A stretch of 64,000 bases of DNA from contig NZ_DF158896.1 in the NCBI RefSeq assembly GCF_000307265.1, forward strand, positions 473,209 to 537,208, given 5' to 3'. The notes below the pieces were generated by a model. The model was not told the origin of the DNA. It searched no databases and saw only the letters and a program-made list of their open reading frames with translations. A program made the position numbers and the translations under genes. Of the stretch, positions 1 through 7,186 are shown one piece after another. This DNA is from Oscillibacter ruminantium GH1 (GTDB lineage Bacteria; Bacillota; Clostridia; Oscillospirales; Oscillospiraceae). Position 1 is the first letter of the stretch, and every line of letters begins with the position of its first letter.

Positions 1-2
1 CT

Positions 3-137
3 GTGATTGCGGCATCTTCGCTTTTGTCACTTGGATTGTATCTCTTGCTGCTTCGGTATATGTTCATAAGCCTGCACGCGCGGCGCTCGCTGAGACGGTA
101 CTGTTCCTGTATCTCACATGGACCATATTGTGATTGA
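3..137 (+). CDS. Possible C-terminal tail of a membrane protein (partial)
   Basis: A frame open from the window edge reads a Leu-rich hydrophobic stretch of about 20 residues followed by an Arg-rich segment, then stops at 135-137. It overlaps the start of the next gene by 20 bases. This could be the tail of a membrane protein beginning outside the window. It is too short to identify, and chance openness is a real alternative. Confidence 0.2.
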   Translation: MIAASSLLSLGLYLLLLRYMFISLHARRSLRRYCSCISHGPYCD

Positions 138-582
138 AACCCAAAGATTGTATATTTTCCCGAAAAGCATAGAAGAAATGAAAGTCCTGTGTAATATCGA
201 GTCTGACCCTGAGATGAAAAAAGCATACGCGGAGATGCTGGATACTATACAAAAATTGGATGGACGTGAAGAACGGGGAGCAGATTGGAATATCAATTTA
301 AAAACAGGAGTGTCAGTAGGAGACATTTGCTTTAAAGGATCTCCGGATGCAGAGGGAGCTGTTGAAATCGGATACGGCATTGATGAAACATATCGGCGCA
401 TGGGATATGCGACGGAAGCGGTTAGCGGAATTGTAAATTGGGCGCTGACACAAGATGGTGTACGACTTGTTATAGCACAGACAGAACCAATCAACAAGAT
501 ATCACAAAAAGTACTACTTAAAAATGGTTTTCTTCGCGATGGGTACGGTGAAGAAGGCCCGCTGTATAAACTTAAGAGATAA
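118..582 (+). CDS. GNAT family N-acetyltransferase
   Basis: 154 aa. The protein has the Gcn5-related acetyltransferase layout: an N-terminal ETQRLYIFPKS strand as in RimJ/RimL-like enzymes, an acetyl-CoA binding motif A around residues 90-112 (YRRMGYATEAVSG) and motif B around 127-141 (NKISQKVLLKNGF). It should transfer an acetyl group from acetyl-CoA to an amine, but the substrate cannot be read from sequence. No strong ribosome binding site precedes the ATG; this start is kept because the N-terminal strand begins directly after it. Base composition is clearly more AT-rich than the genes right of 2850, in line with an acquired accessory region. Confidence 0.85.
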   Translation: MDHIVIETQRLYIFPKSIEEMKVLCNIESDPEMKKAYAEMLDTIQKLDGREERGADWNINLKTGVSVGDICFKGSPDAEGAVEIGYGIDETYRRMGYATEAVSGIVNWALTQDGVRLVIAQTEPINKISQKVLLKNGFLRDGYGEEGPLYKLKR

Positions 583-673
583 TTCTTTGTAAACTGGCCT
601 GGCAATGTAAGCGCGCGTTGTTATCCTTTCCCTTTGAACTTCGCGTTATGTTTATAATTGTGCCCGCATCAAC

Positions 674-710
674 AGGCGGCCTTCGGAAGAATCACTTCCG
701 AAGGCCGCCT
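674..710. terminator. Perfect 16-bp inverted repeat, bidirectional terminator
   Basis: Arms 674-689 and 695-710 are exact reverse complements around a 5-base loop. It lies between the convergent acetyltransferase and HTH genes, so it can end transcription from both sides. The T-rich tail is short, so it might instead be a protein-binding palindrome. Confidence 0.6.
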
Positions 711-765
711 TGCTTTATGATCAAGAGCGTTGCGAGCTACAAAAGAAAAAAGAAGAAGGATTGGA

Positions 766-969
766 CTACTCATCCTCAACGTACTCCATCAGATCGCCGG
801 GCTGGCAGTGCAGTAACCGGCAAAGATGATTCAGTGTATCTGTCCGAATCAGTTCATTTTTCCGTAGCTTATTGACAGTAGCTGCGTGAAATCCGTTTTG
901 ACGGAGCCAATATGTGGCTGTTTTTCCATTTGCTGCAAGGTATGCAAACAATTTGTCATATGTGATCAA
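766..969 (-). CDS. Small XRE/Cro-type HTH regulator
   Basis: 67 aa with a TTG start at 969. The frame is open up to a GTG at 984, but a GGAGGGG Shine-Dalgarno at 975-981 sits 6 bases before the TTG and would lie inside the longer version. The resulting N-terminus (ITYDKLFAYLAANGK) matches small stand-alone Cro/CI-type proteins. A helix-turn-helix lies around residues 19-45, and the helix ending LHCQPGDLMEYV is typical of the XRE/HTH_26 group. It is transcribed away from three direct repeats at 1003-1093 and the unrecognised gene at 1117, the usual layout of an autoregulated repressor with its operator. Confidence 0.8.
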   Translation of the reverse strand: MITYDKLFAYLAANGKTATYWLRQNGFHAATVNKLRKNELIRTDTLNHLCRLLHCQPGDLMEYVEDE

Positions 970-1002
970 AGCAACCCCTCCCACAAATAGTGTAACAATT
1001 TA

Positions 1003-1093
1003 TACTGTCTATTTCAATGTACAATGCTTACAGAAAGATTGTCTATTTTCGTGTAATTGGCTAATTGAAGTATTGTCTATTATCGTGTACAAT
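1003..1093. repeat. Three 20-bp direct repeats with exact 34-bp period
   Basis: Copies begin at 1006, 1040 and 1074 with consensus TGTCTATTWTCRTGTACAAT; the third copy differs from the first at four positions. Each copy has partial dyad ends (ATTGT...ACAAT in the third). They fill the gap between the divergent HTH gene and the gene at 1117. The third copy lies between the -35 and -10 boxes of the promoter at 1065-1093, so occupancy should repress it. The HTH protein as ligand is inferred. Confidence 0.7.
1065..1093 (+). promoter_or_regulatory. SigA-type promoter inside the repeat array
   Basis: TTGAAG at 1065-1070, a 17-base spacer and TACAAT at 1088-1093, 24 bases before the GTG at 1117. 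The spacer is occupied by repeat copy 3. Confidence 0.6.
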
Positions 1094-1116
1094 CAGTATA
1101 AAGGAATCAAGGGAAA

Positions 1117-1503
1117 GTGGGCACAGTATCGAGCATAGGCTTTAGCAGCAAGGGATGCAGCACAGCGGATCTAATTCTGGGCGACATCACAAATTGGAAC
1201 AAGCCCCCGGTACGTGTGGAGGCGCATGGAGCACTGGCAAAATACATCAATGAGATTGAAATGACAGACGCCGAGGAGCGTTATATCCAGTCTGATTGGT
1301 ACTATGACAGCAATCTGTTCCTCTACCGTATTGAGGTTCCGAGCAGCCATGGACATAGCCCGGCAAAGGTCATCACGCAGGCGGACTTCCTCTCCAGCGA
1401 GCTAGTAATCTTCGGGCCGAAGGATTATATTGAAACGGATTCGCCTGAGCCGATGACGCGAGAGCAATACAACGCATGGATCGACTGGAAGGTCAATCAT
1501 TAA
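1117..1503 (+). CDS. Unrecognised protein, possibly cut short by a stop
   Basis: 128 aa from a GTG preceded by GGGAAA. No known domain was recognised. The protein is soluble-looking, rich in Trp/Tyr and acidic residues, and ends WIDWKVNH. Directly after the TAA at 1501-1503 the same frame continues for 14 more protein-like, acidic codons (SNADPEDYEDMESA) to a TGA at 1546, which suggests either a recent nonsense change or an ordinary end with chance readthrough. Its promoter lies in the direct-repeat array, so it is probably controlled by the divergent HTH protein. It may be cargo of a mobile element. Confidence 0.55.
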   Translation: MGTVSSIGFSSKGCSTADLILGDITNWNKPPVRVEAHGALAKYINEIEMTDAEERYIQSDWYYDSNLFLYRIEVPSSHGHSPAKVITQADFLSSELVIFGPKDYIETDSPEPMTREQYNAWIDWKVNH

Positions 1504-1581
1504 TCGAATGCCGACCCTGAAGATTACGAGGATATGGAATCAGCCTGACCTACCGGGCAAACGGGGAGAAGGGACCTTCTT

Positions 1582-1761
1582 ATGAGAGAGCAGACTGTAA
1601 AGAGCGGCGCGATCAATGGGCATCTCTTCGAGCTGAAGCGGCGGCACCCGGATCTGATTCTGGCCGGAGCTGCCCCGTACATCTTGTATGTGGATGATGC
1701 GTTTTACTGTACCAGCGAATCCCGCCATGCAGCGGACGACGAGATCAAAGCGCTCCAATGA
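1582..1761 (+). CDS. Small hypothetical protein, first of a coupled pair
   Basis: 59 aa from ATG with a GAGAAGGGA Shine-Dalgarno 7 bases upstream. No family was recognised. The sequence is protein-like (FELKRRHPDLILAGAAPYIL, then YVDDAFYCTSES). Its stop overlaps the start of the next mini-gene as ATGA, which argues that both are translated together. It follows the gene at 1117 by under 80 bases and could share its repeat-controlled promoter. Confidence 0.5.
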   Translation: MREQTVKSGAINGHLFELKRRHPDLILAGAAPYILYVDDAFYCTSESRHAADDEIKALQ

Positions 1762-1862
1762 TGTCGCTTCTTCTATGCACGGTCGGCGCAGGAACGCTGA
1801 TTGCGTGGTTGTTCCGCCTTCTGGATTATATCGACCGGCCACGCCGTAAGGCAAGACGGTAG
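1758..1862 (+). CDS. 34-aa single-span membrane miniprotein
   Basis: Begins inside an ATGA overlap with the preceding gene. The first 22 residues are hydrophobic (LLLCTVGAGTLIAWLF in the middle) and the tail is strongly basic (RPRRKARR), as expected for a small inner-membrane protein with a cytoplasmic C-terminus. Function is unknown; short hydrophobic products of this kind occur in toxin-antitoxin and phage or mobile element modules, but nothing in the sequence proves either. Confidence 0.4.
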   Translation: MMSLLLCTVGAGTLIAWLFRLLDYIDRPRRKARR

Positions 1863-2061
1863 ATCACTGCAAGCACAGAAGCAGAGTGGAAAAGATATTT
1901 TTCCTAATTTCGTTTTCAATTCCACATATTTCTTGCTATTTGTCCAGTTTGGCGTTAAAATGACGGGGTACTGCAAAGTACACACGGTTATTACGCCGAA
2001 GAAGCGTCTTTCTAAAGGATTGCTTTGGCCAAACGGCCCCCATCGGCGTTGTAACATAAAT

Positions 2062-2116
2062 GTTTGAGGTAAAGTAAAAGGCCCTCCCCTTTCGGAGAGA
2101 ACCCTTTACCTCAAAC
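2062..2116. repeat. 13-bp inverted repeat with inner hairpin
   Basis: GTTTGAGGTAAAG at 2062-2074 is the exact reverse complement of 2104-2116. The 29-base interior contains a second short stem (CTCCCC against GGAGAG). It could be a branched RNA hairpin, a terminator or an element end. Confidence 0.45.
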
Positions 2117-2515
2117 GCACCTGCACCTTGAAAAAATCCAAAGTGCTTTATTCGATAATAGCTGTACCAGCAGCTATTGTCCACAATTATAGAAAAGTTG
2201 TTGCGCGAAAGCGCATTCTTTCTGGTTGTGTATAAACTCATGCTTTGGCCATACAGCGAAGAATTTGAACAAGACAATCGACGGGCTGTACCGCGAGGAC
2301 GGCCAGCACTGGGAACGACGCCGGGCGAGGCGCAACGATTCCTAACAGGCAATCGCTCCTAGAGAGGAGCGTGACCTGAGAAGCTGCGATGAAACGCCGA
2401 TTGATAATGATACTTCCTCACGGCCCCGCACAGACTTGACGGGGAGACTGCATCGGAGTGCAGATCTATGCGCCATCACTATGGCGGTTTCTTTGCTGCT
2501 TTTCTCTTGAATACG

Positions 2516-2560
2516 AATCTGAGACAAAGGCACAAACTATTTGCACCTTTGTCTGAGATT
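2516..2560 (-). terminator. Hairpin downstream of tRNA-Ser
   Basis: A 21-bp imperfect stem (three mismatched positions) around a short loop lies 5 bases beyond the CCA end of the tRNA gene. It is probably the tRNA terminator, although the T-run is poor. Confidence 0.45.
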
Positions 2561-2565
2561 CATTT

Positions 2566-2656
2566 TGGCGGAGAAGGAGAGATTCGAACTCTCGAAACCC
2601 TTGCGGGTTTACATGATTTCCAATCATGCGCCCTCGACCAACTAGGCGACTTCTCC
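2566..2656 (-). tRNA. tRNA-Ser (anticodon GGA)
   Basis: 91 nt including an encoded CCA. The acceptor stem GGAGAAG pairs with CTTCTCC, the discriminator is G, the T arm has GTTCGAATC, and a long variable arm (AAACCC-GCAA-GGGTTT) marks a class II tRNA. The anticodon stem-loop CATGA-TTGGAAA-TCATG gives anticodon GGA, reading UCC/UCU. The 3' end faces the accessory strip to the left, a common integration site geometry. Confidence 0.95.
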
Positions 2657-2815
2657 ATAGCTGCTCAGGAAAACAGAGCGATATATCGGTCACTGTCGTG
2701 CGACAGCTTTATCATTATAACAAAATTCGCATGAATGTCAAGAAGAAATTTTTGATTCCCCAATATTTGCGCAGAGAGAGGAAGGACGGAGATTTTTTTG
2801 CGCCGGAAAACAGGA

Positions 2816-2847
2816 AAAAGCGGAGGGGCTTCACCCCCTCCGCTTTT
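2816..2847 (-). terminator. Intrinsic terminator
   Basis: A GC-rich stem (arms near 2816-2828 and 2835-2847) followed on the minus strand by a T-run. It directly follows the stop of the small membrane protein gene. Confidence 0.8.
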
Positions 2848-2851
2848 CACT

Positions 2852-3031
2852 TCAGCGCATATTGGAAACGAGGTTGTCCACGGTGTGATCCACGGCGATA
2901 CCCAGCTTTTGAATGCTTTTACCCACCTGCGTTTTCATGGAGTTTTTTCCGCAGGGCATCATCATTCCCAATAAAACGCCCGCAGCCATTCCAGCGCCCA
3001 TGCCGAACCAAAACTCGGCATCGTTCCTCAT
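2852..3031 (-). CDS. Small YtxH-like membrane protein
   Basis: 59 aa. The ATG at 3031 has an AAAAGGAGTGACGAGT leader, so the longer open frame starting at 3070 is not used. A Gly/Met-rich hydrophobic segment (residues 6-24, FGMGAGMAAGVLLGMMM) is followed by a short amphipathic, soluble tail ending in an amphiphilic helix. This resembles the N-terminal part of YtxH/general-stress membrane proteins, but the family call is weak. It is divergent from the phosphatase-acetyltransferase gene. Confidence 0.6.
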   Translation of the reverse strand: MRNDAEFWFGMGAGMAAGVLLGMMMPCGKNSMKTQVGKSIQKLGIAVDHTVDNLVSNMR

Positions 3032-3099
3032 ACTCGTCACTCCTTTTATGGTCTTGGAGTAGTATCTCACGGCAGGCCGGTTCTATGCTGCAATTTGAT

Positions 3100-3128
3100 T
3101 TGCCAAATACAACCGGATTCTATATAAT
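3100..3128 (+). promoter_or_regulatory. SigA-type promoter
   Basis: TTGCCA, 17-base spacer and perfect TATAAT, 38 bases before the ATG at 3167. Confidence 0.75.
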
Positions 3129-3166
3129 AAAAATAATATGAAAACGGAAAGAAAAGAGGACTTGCC

Positions 3167-4300
3167 ATGACCACCCTATATCTGATCCGCCATGCCGAGG
3201 CGGAGGGGAATCTATACCGCATCGCGCAGGGACAGTGCGACAGCATTATCACCGACCGGGGCTATCAGCAGATTGCCGCGCTGGCGGAGCGGTTTCGGGA
3301 TGAACCCATCGACGCGGTATACTCCAGCGATCTGACCCGCACCTGCATCACGGCCGGGGCGATTGCCAACACCAAACATCTGCCCATCCAAAAGCGGAAG
3401 GACCTGCGGGAGATCTGTGTGGGCGAATGGGAGGAAAAGACATGGGGAGAGATCGGCATTGAGGAGGCGGAACAGCTGGGCCTGTTCACATCCCGGCCCG
3501 ACCTGTGGCATGTGGAGGGCGGAGAGGATATGACCGCCGTCCGGGACCGGATGATGGCGGCCTTGCGGGATATTGGAGAAAAAAACGACGGCAAAACCGT
3601 GGCGGTATTCTCCCACGGCTGCGCGCTGCGGCTGGTGCTGGGCGAGCTGGAGGGTTATGACCTGAGCGAGCTTGGGAAAACGCCTCACGGCGACAATACC
3701 GCCGTATCCAAGGTGGTGTATGAAAACGGAGCGCTTCGTTTGATTTACCGAGACGACAACAGTCATGTCAAAGCGCTCTCCACCTTCGCAAAGCAGAGCT
3801 GGTGGAAGCACCCCAACGGGGTGGAGCCGGGATTGTATTTTCGCCCGGTGGAACTGCCGGCGCAGGCGGAGACGTTGTCTGCCTGTGTCCGGGACAGCTG
3901 GATTGCCGCGGGCGAGCCGCGGGATTTTGATGCGGACCTTCTTTTGCAGGAGGCGGCGCAGCGCCCCACGCTGGGCGCTTATATGGAAGGTGCGCCCGCA
4001 GGCATTTTGCAGCTGAATCCGGAGAAGGAGGCGGCGGAGAAAAACGGCTGGATCTCCCTCTACTGCATGGAGAGCGCCTGCCGCTCCCGGGGCCTTGGCA
4101 TTCAGATGCTGGGACAGGCCGTTCTGCGTTACCGGGCGCTGGGGAGAGAGAAATTGCGGCTCTCCATCCAACGGAGCAATGATTCCGCGCTGCGCTTTTT
4201 CTCTCAATATGGATTTTCCCCGGTGAACGGCGGAGCGGAAGATCGATTGATTTTAGAAAAGGATATTCGCCCCAGAGAGTGGACGCCGGAGCTGGCATAA
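3167..4300 (+). CDS. Histidine phosphatase - GNAT acetyltransferase fusion
   Basis: 377 aa. Residues 1-200 form a phosphoglycerate-mutase-like histidine phosphatase: the LIRHAEAEGN motif with catalytic His9, the SSDLTRTCITA segment, and the second conserved histidine in FSHGCALR near residue 148. Residues 210-370 form a GNAT acetyltransferase with a CRSRGLGIQMLGQAVL acetyl-CoA loop and an ALRFFSQYGF C-terminal motif. The start follows AAGAGGAC at good spacing. Likely a cytosolic two-activity protein that dephosphorylates and acetylates small molecules; substrates are unknown. Single-domain versions are the norm, so the fusion is notable. It has its own promoter. Confidence 0.85.
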   Translation: MTTLYLIRHAEAEGNLYRIAQGQCDSIITDRGYQQIAALAERFRDEPIDAVYSSDLTRTCITAGAIANTKHLPIQKRKDLREICVGEWEEKTWGEIGIEEAEQLGLFTSRPDLWHVEGGEDMTAVRDRMMAALRDIGEKNDGKTVAVFSHGCALRLVLGELEGYDLSELGKTPHGDNTAVSKVVYENGALRLIYRDDNSHVKALSTFAKQSWWKHPNGVEPGLYFRPVELPAQAETLSACVRDSWIAAGEPRDFDADLLLQEAAQRPTLGAYMEGAPAGILQLNPEKEAAEKNGWISLYCMESACRSRGLGIQMLGQAVLRYRALGREKLRLSIQRSNDSALRFFSQYGFSPVNGGAEDRLILEKDIRPREWTPELA

Positions 4301-4405
4301 CAGAGTAACTTTTACACGCAGCCCAAATTCCAATTTTATTTTGCCCCAAAACTGCATATCCTGATAGACGAGGTCCCGGCAGAAAAGCACGGGGCAAGAG
4401 AAGGG

Positions 4406-5374
4406 ATGGGGCGCGTTGTGAATCTGGCTGTGGTGATTTTGCTGTTTTTGCTTGGCCTTGGACTGATCGTCAAGGGCGGAGACTGGTTTCTGGATGGTGC
4501 GGTTTGGATTGCGGAAGCCTCCGGCATTCCCCGGTTTATCGTGGGGGCCACGGTGGTGTCCCTCGCAACAACACTGCCGGAGTTGACGGTGTCCGTCACC
4601 GGCGTGCTGGAAGGAGAGGTCGATCTGGCTGTGGGTAATGCGGTGGGGTCTGTGACCGCGAACATCGGATTGATTTTGGGCATCTCCGTGCTGTGTATTC
4701 CATCTGTCATCGACCGGAAGCAATTCACCGTGAAGGCGATTTTGATGCTTGGCGGCGCGACCGTGCTGACCATCCTATGCTGGGGCGGAAGCCTGCCGCT
4801 GGTTCCCAGTTTGCTGCTGCTTGTGATCTTTGCGCTGTATCTGGTGAACAACGTATACGATGCCAAACGGAGCATGGCTGCGGACCGGGCGGGCGGCTCC
4901 CGCCGCCGGGCAGCTTCTCACCAGAAAGTGCTTTCAAAGATTGGCATGTTTGCCCTTGGCGTGACAGGTATTATCATTGGCTCCCAGCTGCTGATCGACT
5001 ATGGCAGCGAGCTTGCCCTCCGTCTGGGGGTTCCCTCCAGCATCATCGGTGTGACGCTGGTGGCGATTGGAACGTCTTTGCCGGAACTTGTGACCACTGT
5101 GACTGCCATCATAAAAAAAGAGGCGTCCATGTCCATCGGCAATATTGTGGGAGCCAACGTGATTGATTTAACGCTGATTTTGCCTGTGTGCTCCGCAATT
5201 TCCGGCGGAAGTCTTGCCATCGGGCGCCAGACCACCGCGCTGGATCTGCCCGCCTGTCTGGTGGTGGGAGCGGTGTCCATGCTGCCGCCGCTGCTGATGG
5301 GGCGGTTTTACCGCTGGCAGGGGTTTGCACTGCTGGCGCTGTATGTCGGCTATATGATCCTTTTGATGACATGA
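4406..5374 (+). CDS. Calcium/sodium antiporter, CaxA/YrbG family
   Basis: 322 aa integral membrane protein of about ten helices with the two inverted alpha repeats that define the CaCA superfamily: GATVVSLATTLPELTVSVTG near residues 48-67 and GVTLVAIGTSLPELVTTVTA near 214-233. These Glu-containing motifs bind the cations. It should exchange Ca2+ against Na+ or H+ across the cytoplasmic membrane. A basic loop in the middle (KRSMAADRAGGSRRR) separates the halves. It stands alone before a strong terminator. Confidence 0.9.
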   Translation: MGRVVNLAVVILLFLLGLGLIVKGGDWFLDGAVWIAEASGIPRFIVGATVVSLATTLPELTVSVTGVLEGEVDLAVGNAVGSVTANIGLILGISVLCIPSVIDRKQFTVKAILMLGGATVLTILCWGGSLPLVPSLLLLVIFALYLVNNVYDAKRSMAADRAGGSRRRAASHQKVLSKIGMFALGVTGIIIGSQLLIDYGSELALRLGVPSSIIGVTLVAIGTSLPELVTTVTAIIKKEASMSIGNIVGANVIDLTLILPVCSAISGGSLAIGRQTTALDLPACLVVGAVSMLPPLLMGRFYRWQGFALLALYVGYMILLMT

Positions 5375-5380
5375 GATGGG

Positions 5381-5416
5381 AAAAGACCCCGGAACAGCTG
5401 TGTTCCGGGGTCTTTT
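5381..5416 (+). terminator. Intrinsic terminator
   Basis: A perfect 16-bp stem with a GCTG loop ending in TCTTTT, directly after the antiporter gene. Confidence 0.9.
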
Positions 5417-5511
5417 CACGGTGCGGGCGTGTGAATAATGACGGGGCGCGGGAAGCGGGACTGCGCATCTTTGTGCAAAAAGAGGAAATTCCGCCATATA
5501 AAAAAATGTAC

Positions 5512-5540
5512 TTTACTTTGATAACAAGATGAAGTATGAT
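5512..5540 (+). promoter_or_regulatory. Promoter of the histidine operon
   Basis: TTTACT, 17-base spacer, TATGAT, 45 bases before the hisZG start. No T-box or other leader RNA is visible between terminator and start, so histidine control is not apparent here. Confidence 0.55.
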
Positions 5541-5584
5541 AAATCCATTAAACTGTCCGATATAGGCGGATAACGGAGGGACAT

Positions 5585-7186
5585 ATGGAGCTGGATCTGG
5601 GGATATTGAAACCGCAGGAGCTGCTTTCGCTGCGCCTGCGTCTACTATATGAAAAGGCCGGGTGCTGCAAGTTCCATCTGGGCCGATTCGAGGAATACAG
5701 CCTTTATCAGGAATACCGTCGTTTCCTCTCCCATGAGGAGGTGCTTACCTTCACAGATTTGGACGGGCGGCTGCTGGCCATGAAGCCGGACGTGACGCTG
5801 TCCATCGCAAAAAGCGCCCAGCCGGAGCCGGGGGAGTGCAAGCGGTATTATTACACGGAAAATGTCTACCGCCCCAGTCAGGAAAGTCACACCTTTCAGG
5901 AGATCGGCCAGACGGGTCTGGAGTACATCGGGGCGCTGAACGACGAGGTTGAGGCAGAGGTGCTGTCTCTGGCGCTGAACAGTCTGGCCTTGGCCGGGCC
6001 GGACTTTGTACTGGAACTGAGCCACATGGGCTTTGTGGCGGGACTGCTGGACGCAGTGGGCGCACCGGAGTCCGTCCGGCCCAAGCTGCTGAACTGTATC
6101 CGGGATAAAAATGCCCATGAGCTGCAGGCGCTGGCCTTCCGTGCGGGACTCTCCCCGCAGGGGACGGATGCGCTGTGCTCTTTGATCACGCTGTCCGGCT
6201 CGTGGAAAACCGTTTTGGAAAAGGCCGCGCCGCTGGCGCTGAACGCACCCATGGGCGCGGCGCTGGCGGAAATAAAGACCGTGTGCGGCATGCTGGAGGA
6301 GCGGGGCGAGACGGAAAAGCTGAAACTGGACCTGTCCCTTGTCAACGACATCAGCTATTATAACGGCGTGGTGTTTCAGGGATATCTGGCGGGCATTCCC
6401 CGGGCGATTCTCCGAGGCGGACAGTACGACCCGCTGGCGGAGCAGTTTACCCCCGGCGCGCGGGCCGTGGGCTTCGCCCTGTATCAGGACGAACTCCAGC
6501 GGCTGGAAGCGCCGGAGCCTCCGGTGGAAAAGTCCGGCGGAGAAAAGGTAATGCTGAACGTGGCGCTGCCCAAGGGCCGCTTGGGTGACAAGGTATACGA
6601 CCTGCTCTCCGGCGCGGGATACGGCTGCCAGTCCGGATACGCCGATACCCGGAAGCTGGTGGTGGAAAACCCGTCGGCAGGCATCCGATACTTCTTGGTG
6701 AAGCCCAGCGACGTGGCAATTTATGTGGAACACGGCGCGGCGGATATCGGCATCGTGGGCAAGGACATTTTGCAGGAGTCGGGCGCGGACGTATACGAGC
6801 TGCTGGATACGGGGCTCGGCCGGTGCCGGATGTGCGTGGCGGGGCCAAAGAACTTTGCCGACGACCCCGGTCGGACGCTGCGGGTGGCAACCAAATTTGT
6901 CAACATCGCCAAGGCGTATTACGCCGCCAAGGGCCGGGACATCGACATCATCAAGCTGAACGGCTCCATTGAGTTGGCCCCGATTCTGGGCCTTTCCGAC
7001 GTGATTGTGGACATTGTGGAAACCGGAACCACCCTCAAGGAAAACAACCTGAAGGTTTTGAAGGAGTTTATGCCCATCTCCGCTCGGTTCATCGCTAACA
7101 AGGCCAGCTTTCAGTTTAAAAACGAGGAAATCACCGCACTGGTGCGGAAACTTTCGGAGGTGACGGAGAGTGATTCGACTCTTTGA
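5585..7186 (+). CDS. hisG: HisZ-HisG fusion, ATP phosphoribosyltransferase
   Basis: 533 aa, one uninterrupted frame. Residues 1-310 are HisZ, the histidyl-tRNA synthetase-like regulatory subunit (DLDGRLLAMKPDVTLSIAKS; HTFQEIGQTGLEYIG; ILRGGQYDPLAEQF). A Pro/Lys-rich linker (EAPEPPVEKSGGEKV) leads to residues 320-533, the short-form HisG catalytic subunit (NVALPKGRLGDKVYDLL; YVEHGAADIGIVGKDIL; DIVETGTTLKENNL). It makes phosphoribosyl-ATP from ATP and PRPP, the first histidine step. Short HisG normally needs a separate HisZ, so a covalent fusion fits the biology but is unusual. First gene of the operon; its end overlaps hisD by 17 bases. Confidence 0.92.
   Translation: MELDLGILKPQELLSLRLRLLYEKAGCCKFHLGRFEEYSLYQEYRRFLSHEEVLTFTDLDGRLLAMKPDVTLSIAKSAQPEPGECKRYYYTENVYRPSQESHTFQEIGQTGLEYIGALNDEVEAEVLSLALNSLALAGPDFVLELSHMGFVAGLLDAVGAPESVRPKLLNCIRDKNAHELQALAFRAGLSPQGTDALCSLITLSGSWKTVLEKAAPLALNAPMGAALAEIKTVCGMLEERGETEKLKLDLSLVNDISYYNGVVFQGYLAGIPRAILRGGQYDPLAEQFTPGARAVGFALYQDELQRLEAPEPPVEKSGGEKVMLNVALPKGRLGDKVYDLLSGAGYGCQSGYADTRKLVVENPSAGIRYFLVKPSDVAIYVEHGAADIGIVGKDILQESGADVYELLDTGLGRCRMCVAGPKNFADDPGRTLRVATKFVNIAKAYYAAKGRDIDIIKLNGSIELAPILGLSDVIVDIVETGTTLKENNLKVLKEFMPISARFIANKASFQFKNEEITALVRKLSEVTESDSTL

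Larger units (their letters stand above)
1863..2565. other. 700-bp gene-poor, decayed-looking stretch
   Basis: No frame here looks like a real gene. It contains an inverted repeat (2062-2116) and short fragments with coding-like flavour around 2250-2480 in changing frames, suggesting remnants of mobile-element genes. An 11-base word, TGCTTTGGCCA, occurs near 2030 and again near 2242. Confidence 0.5.

Noticed and set aside
1936-2352. 138-codon minus-strand frame in the gene-poor strip
   Set aside because: No ribosome binding site, no domain, composition unlike a real protein.
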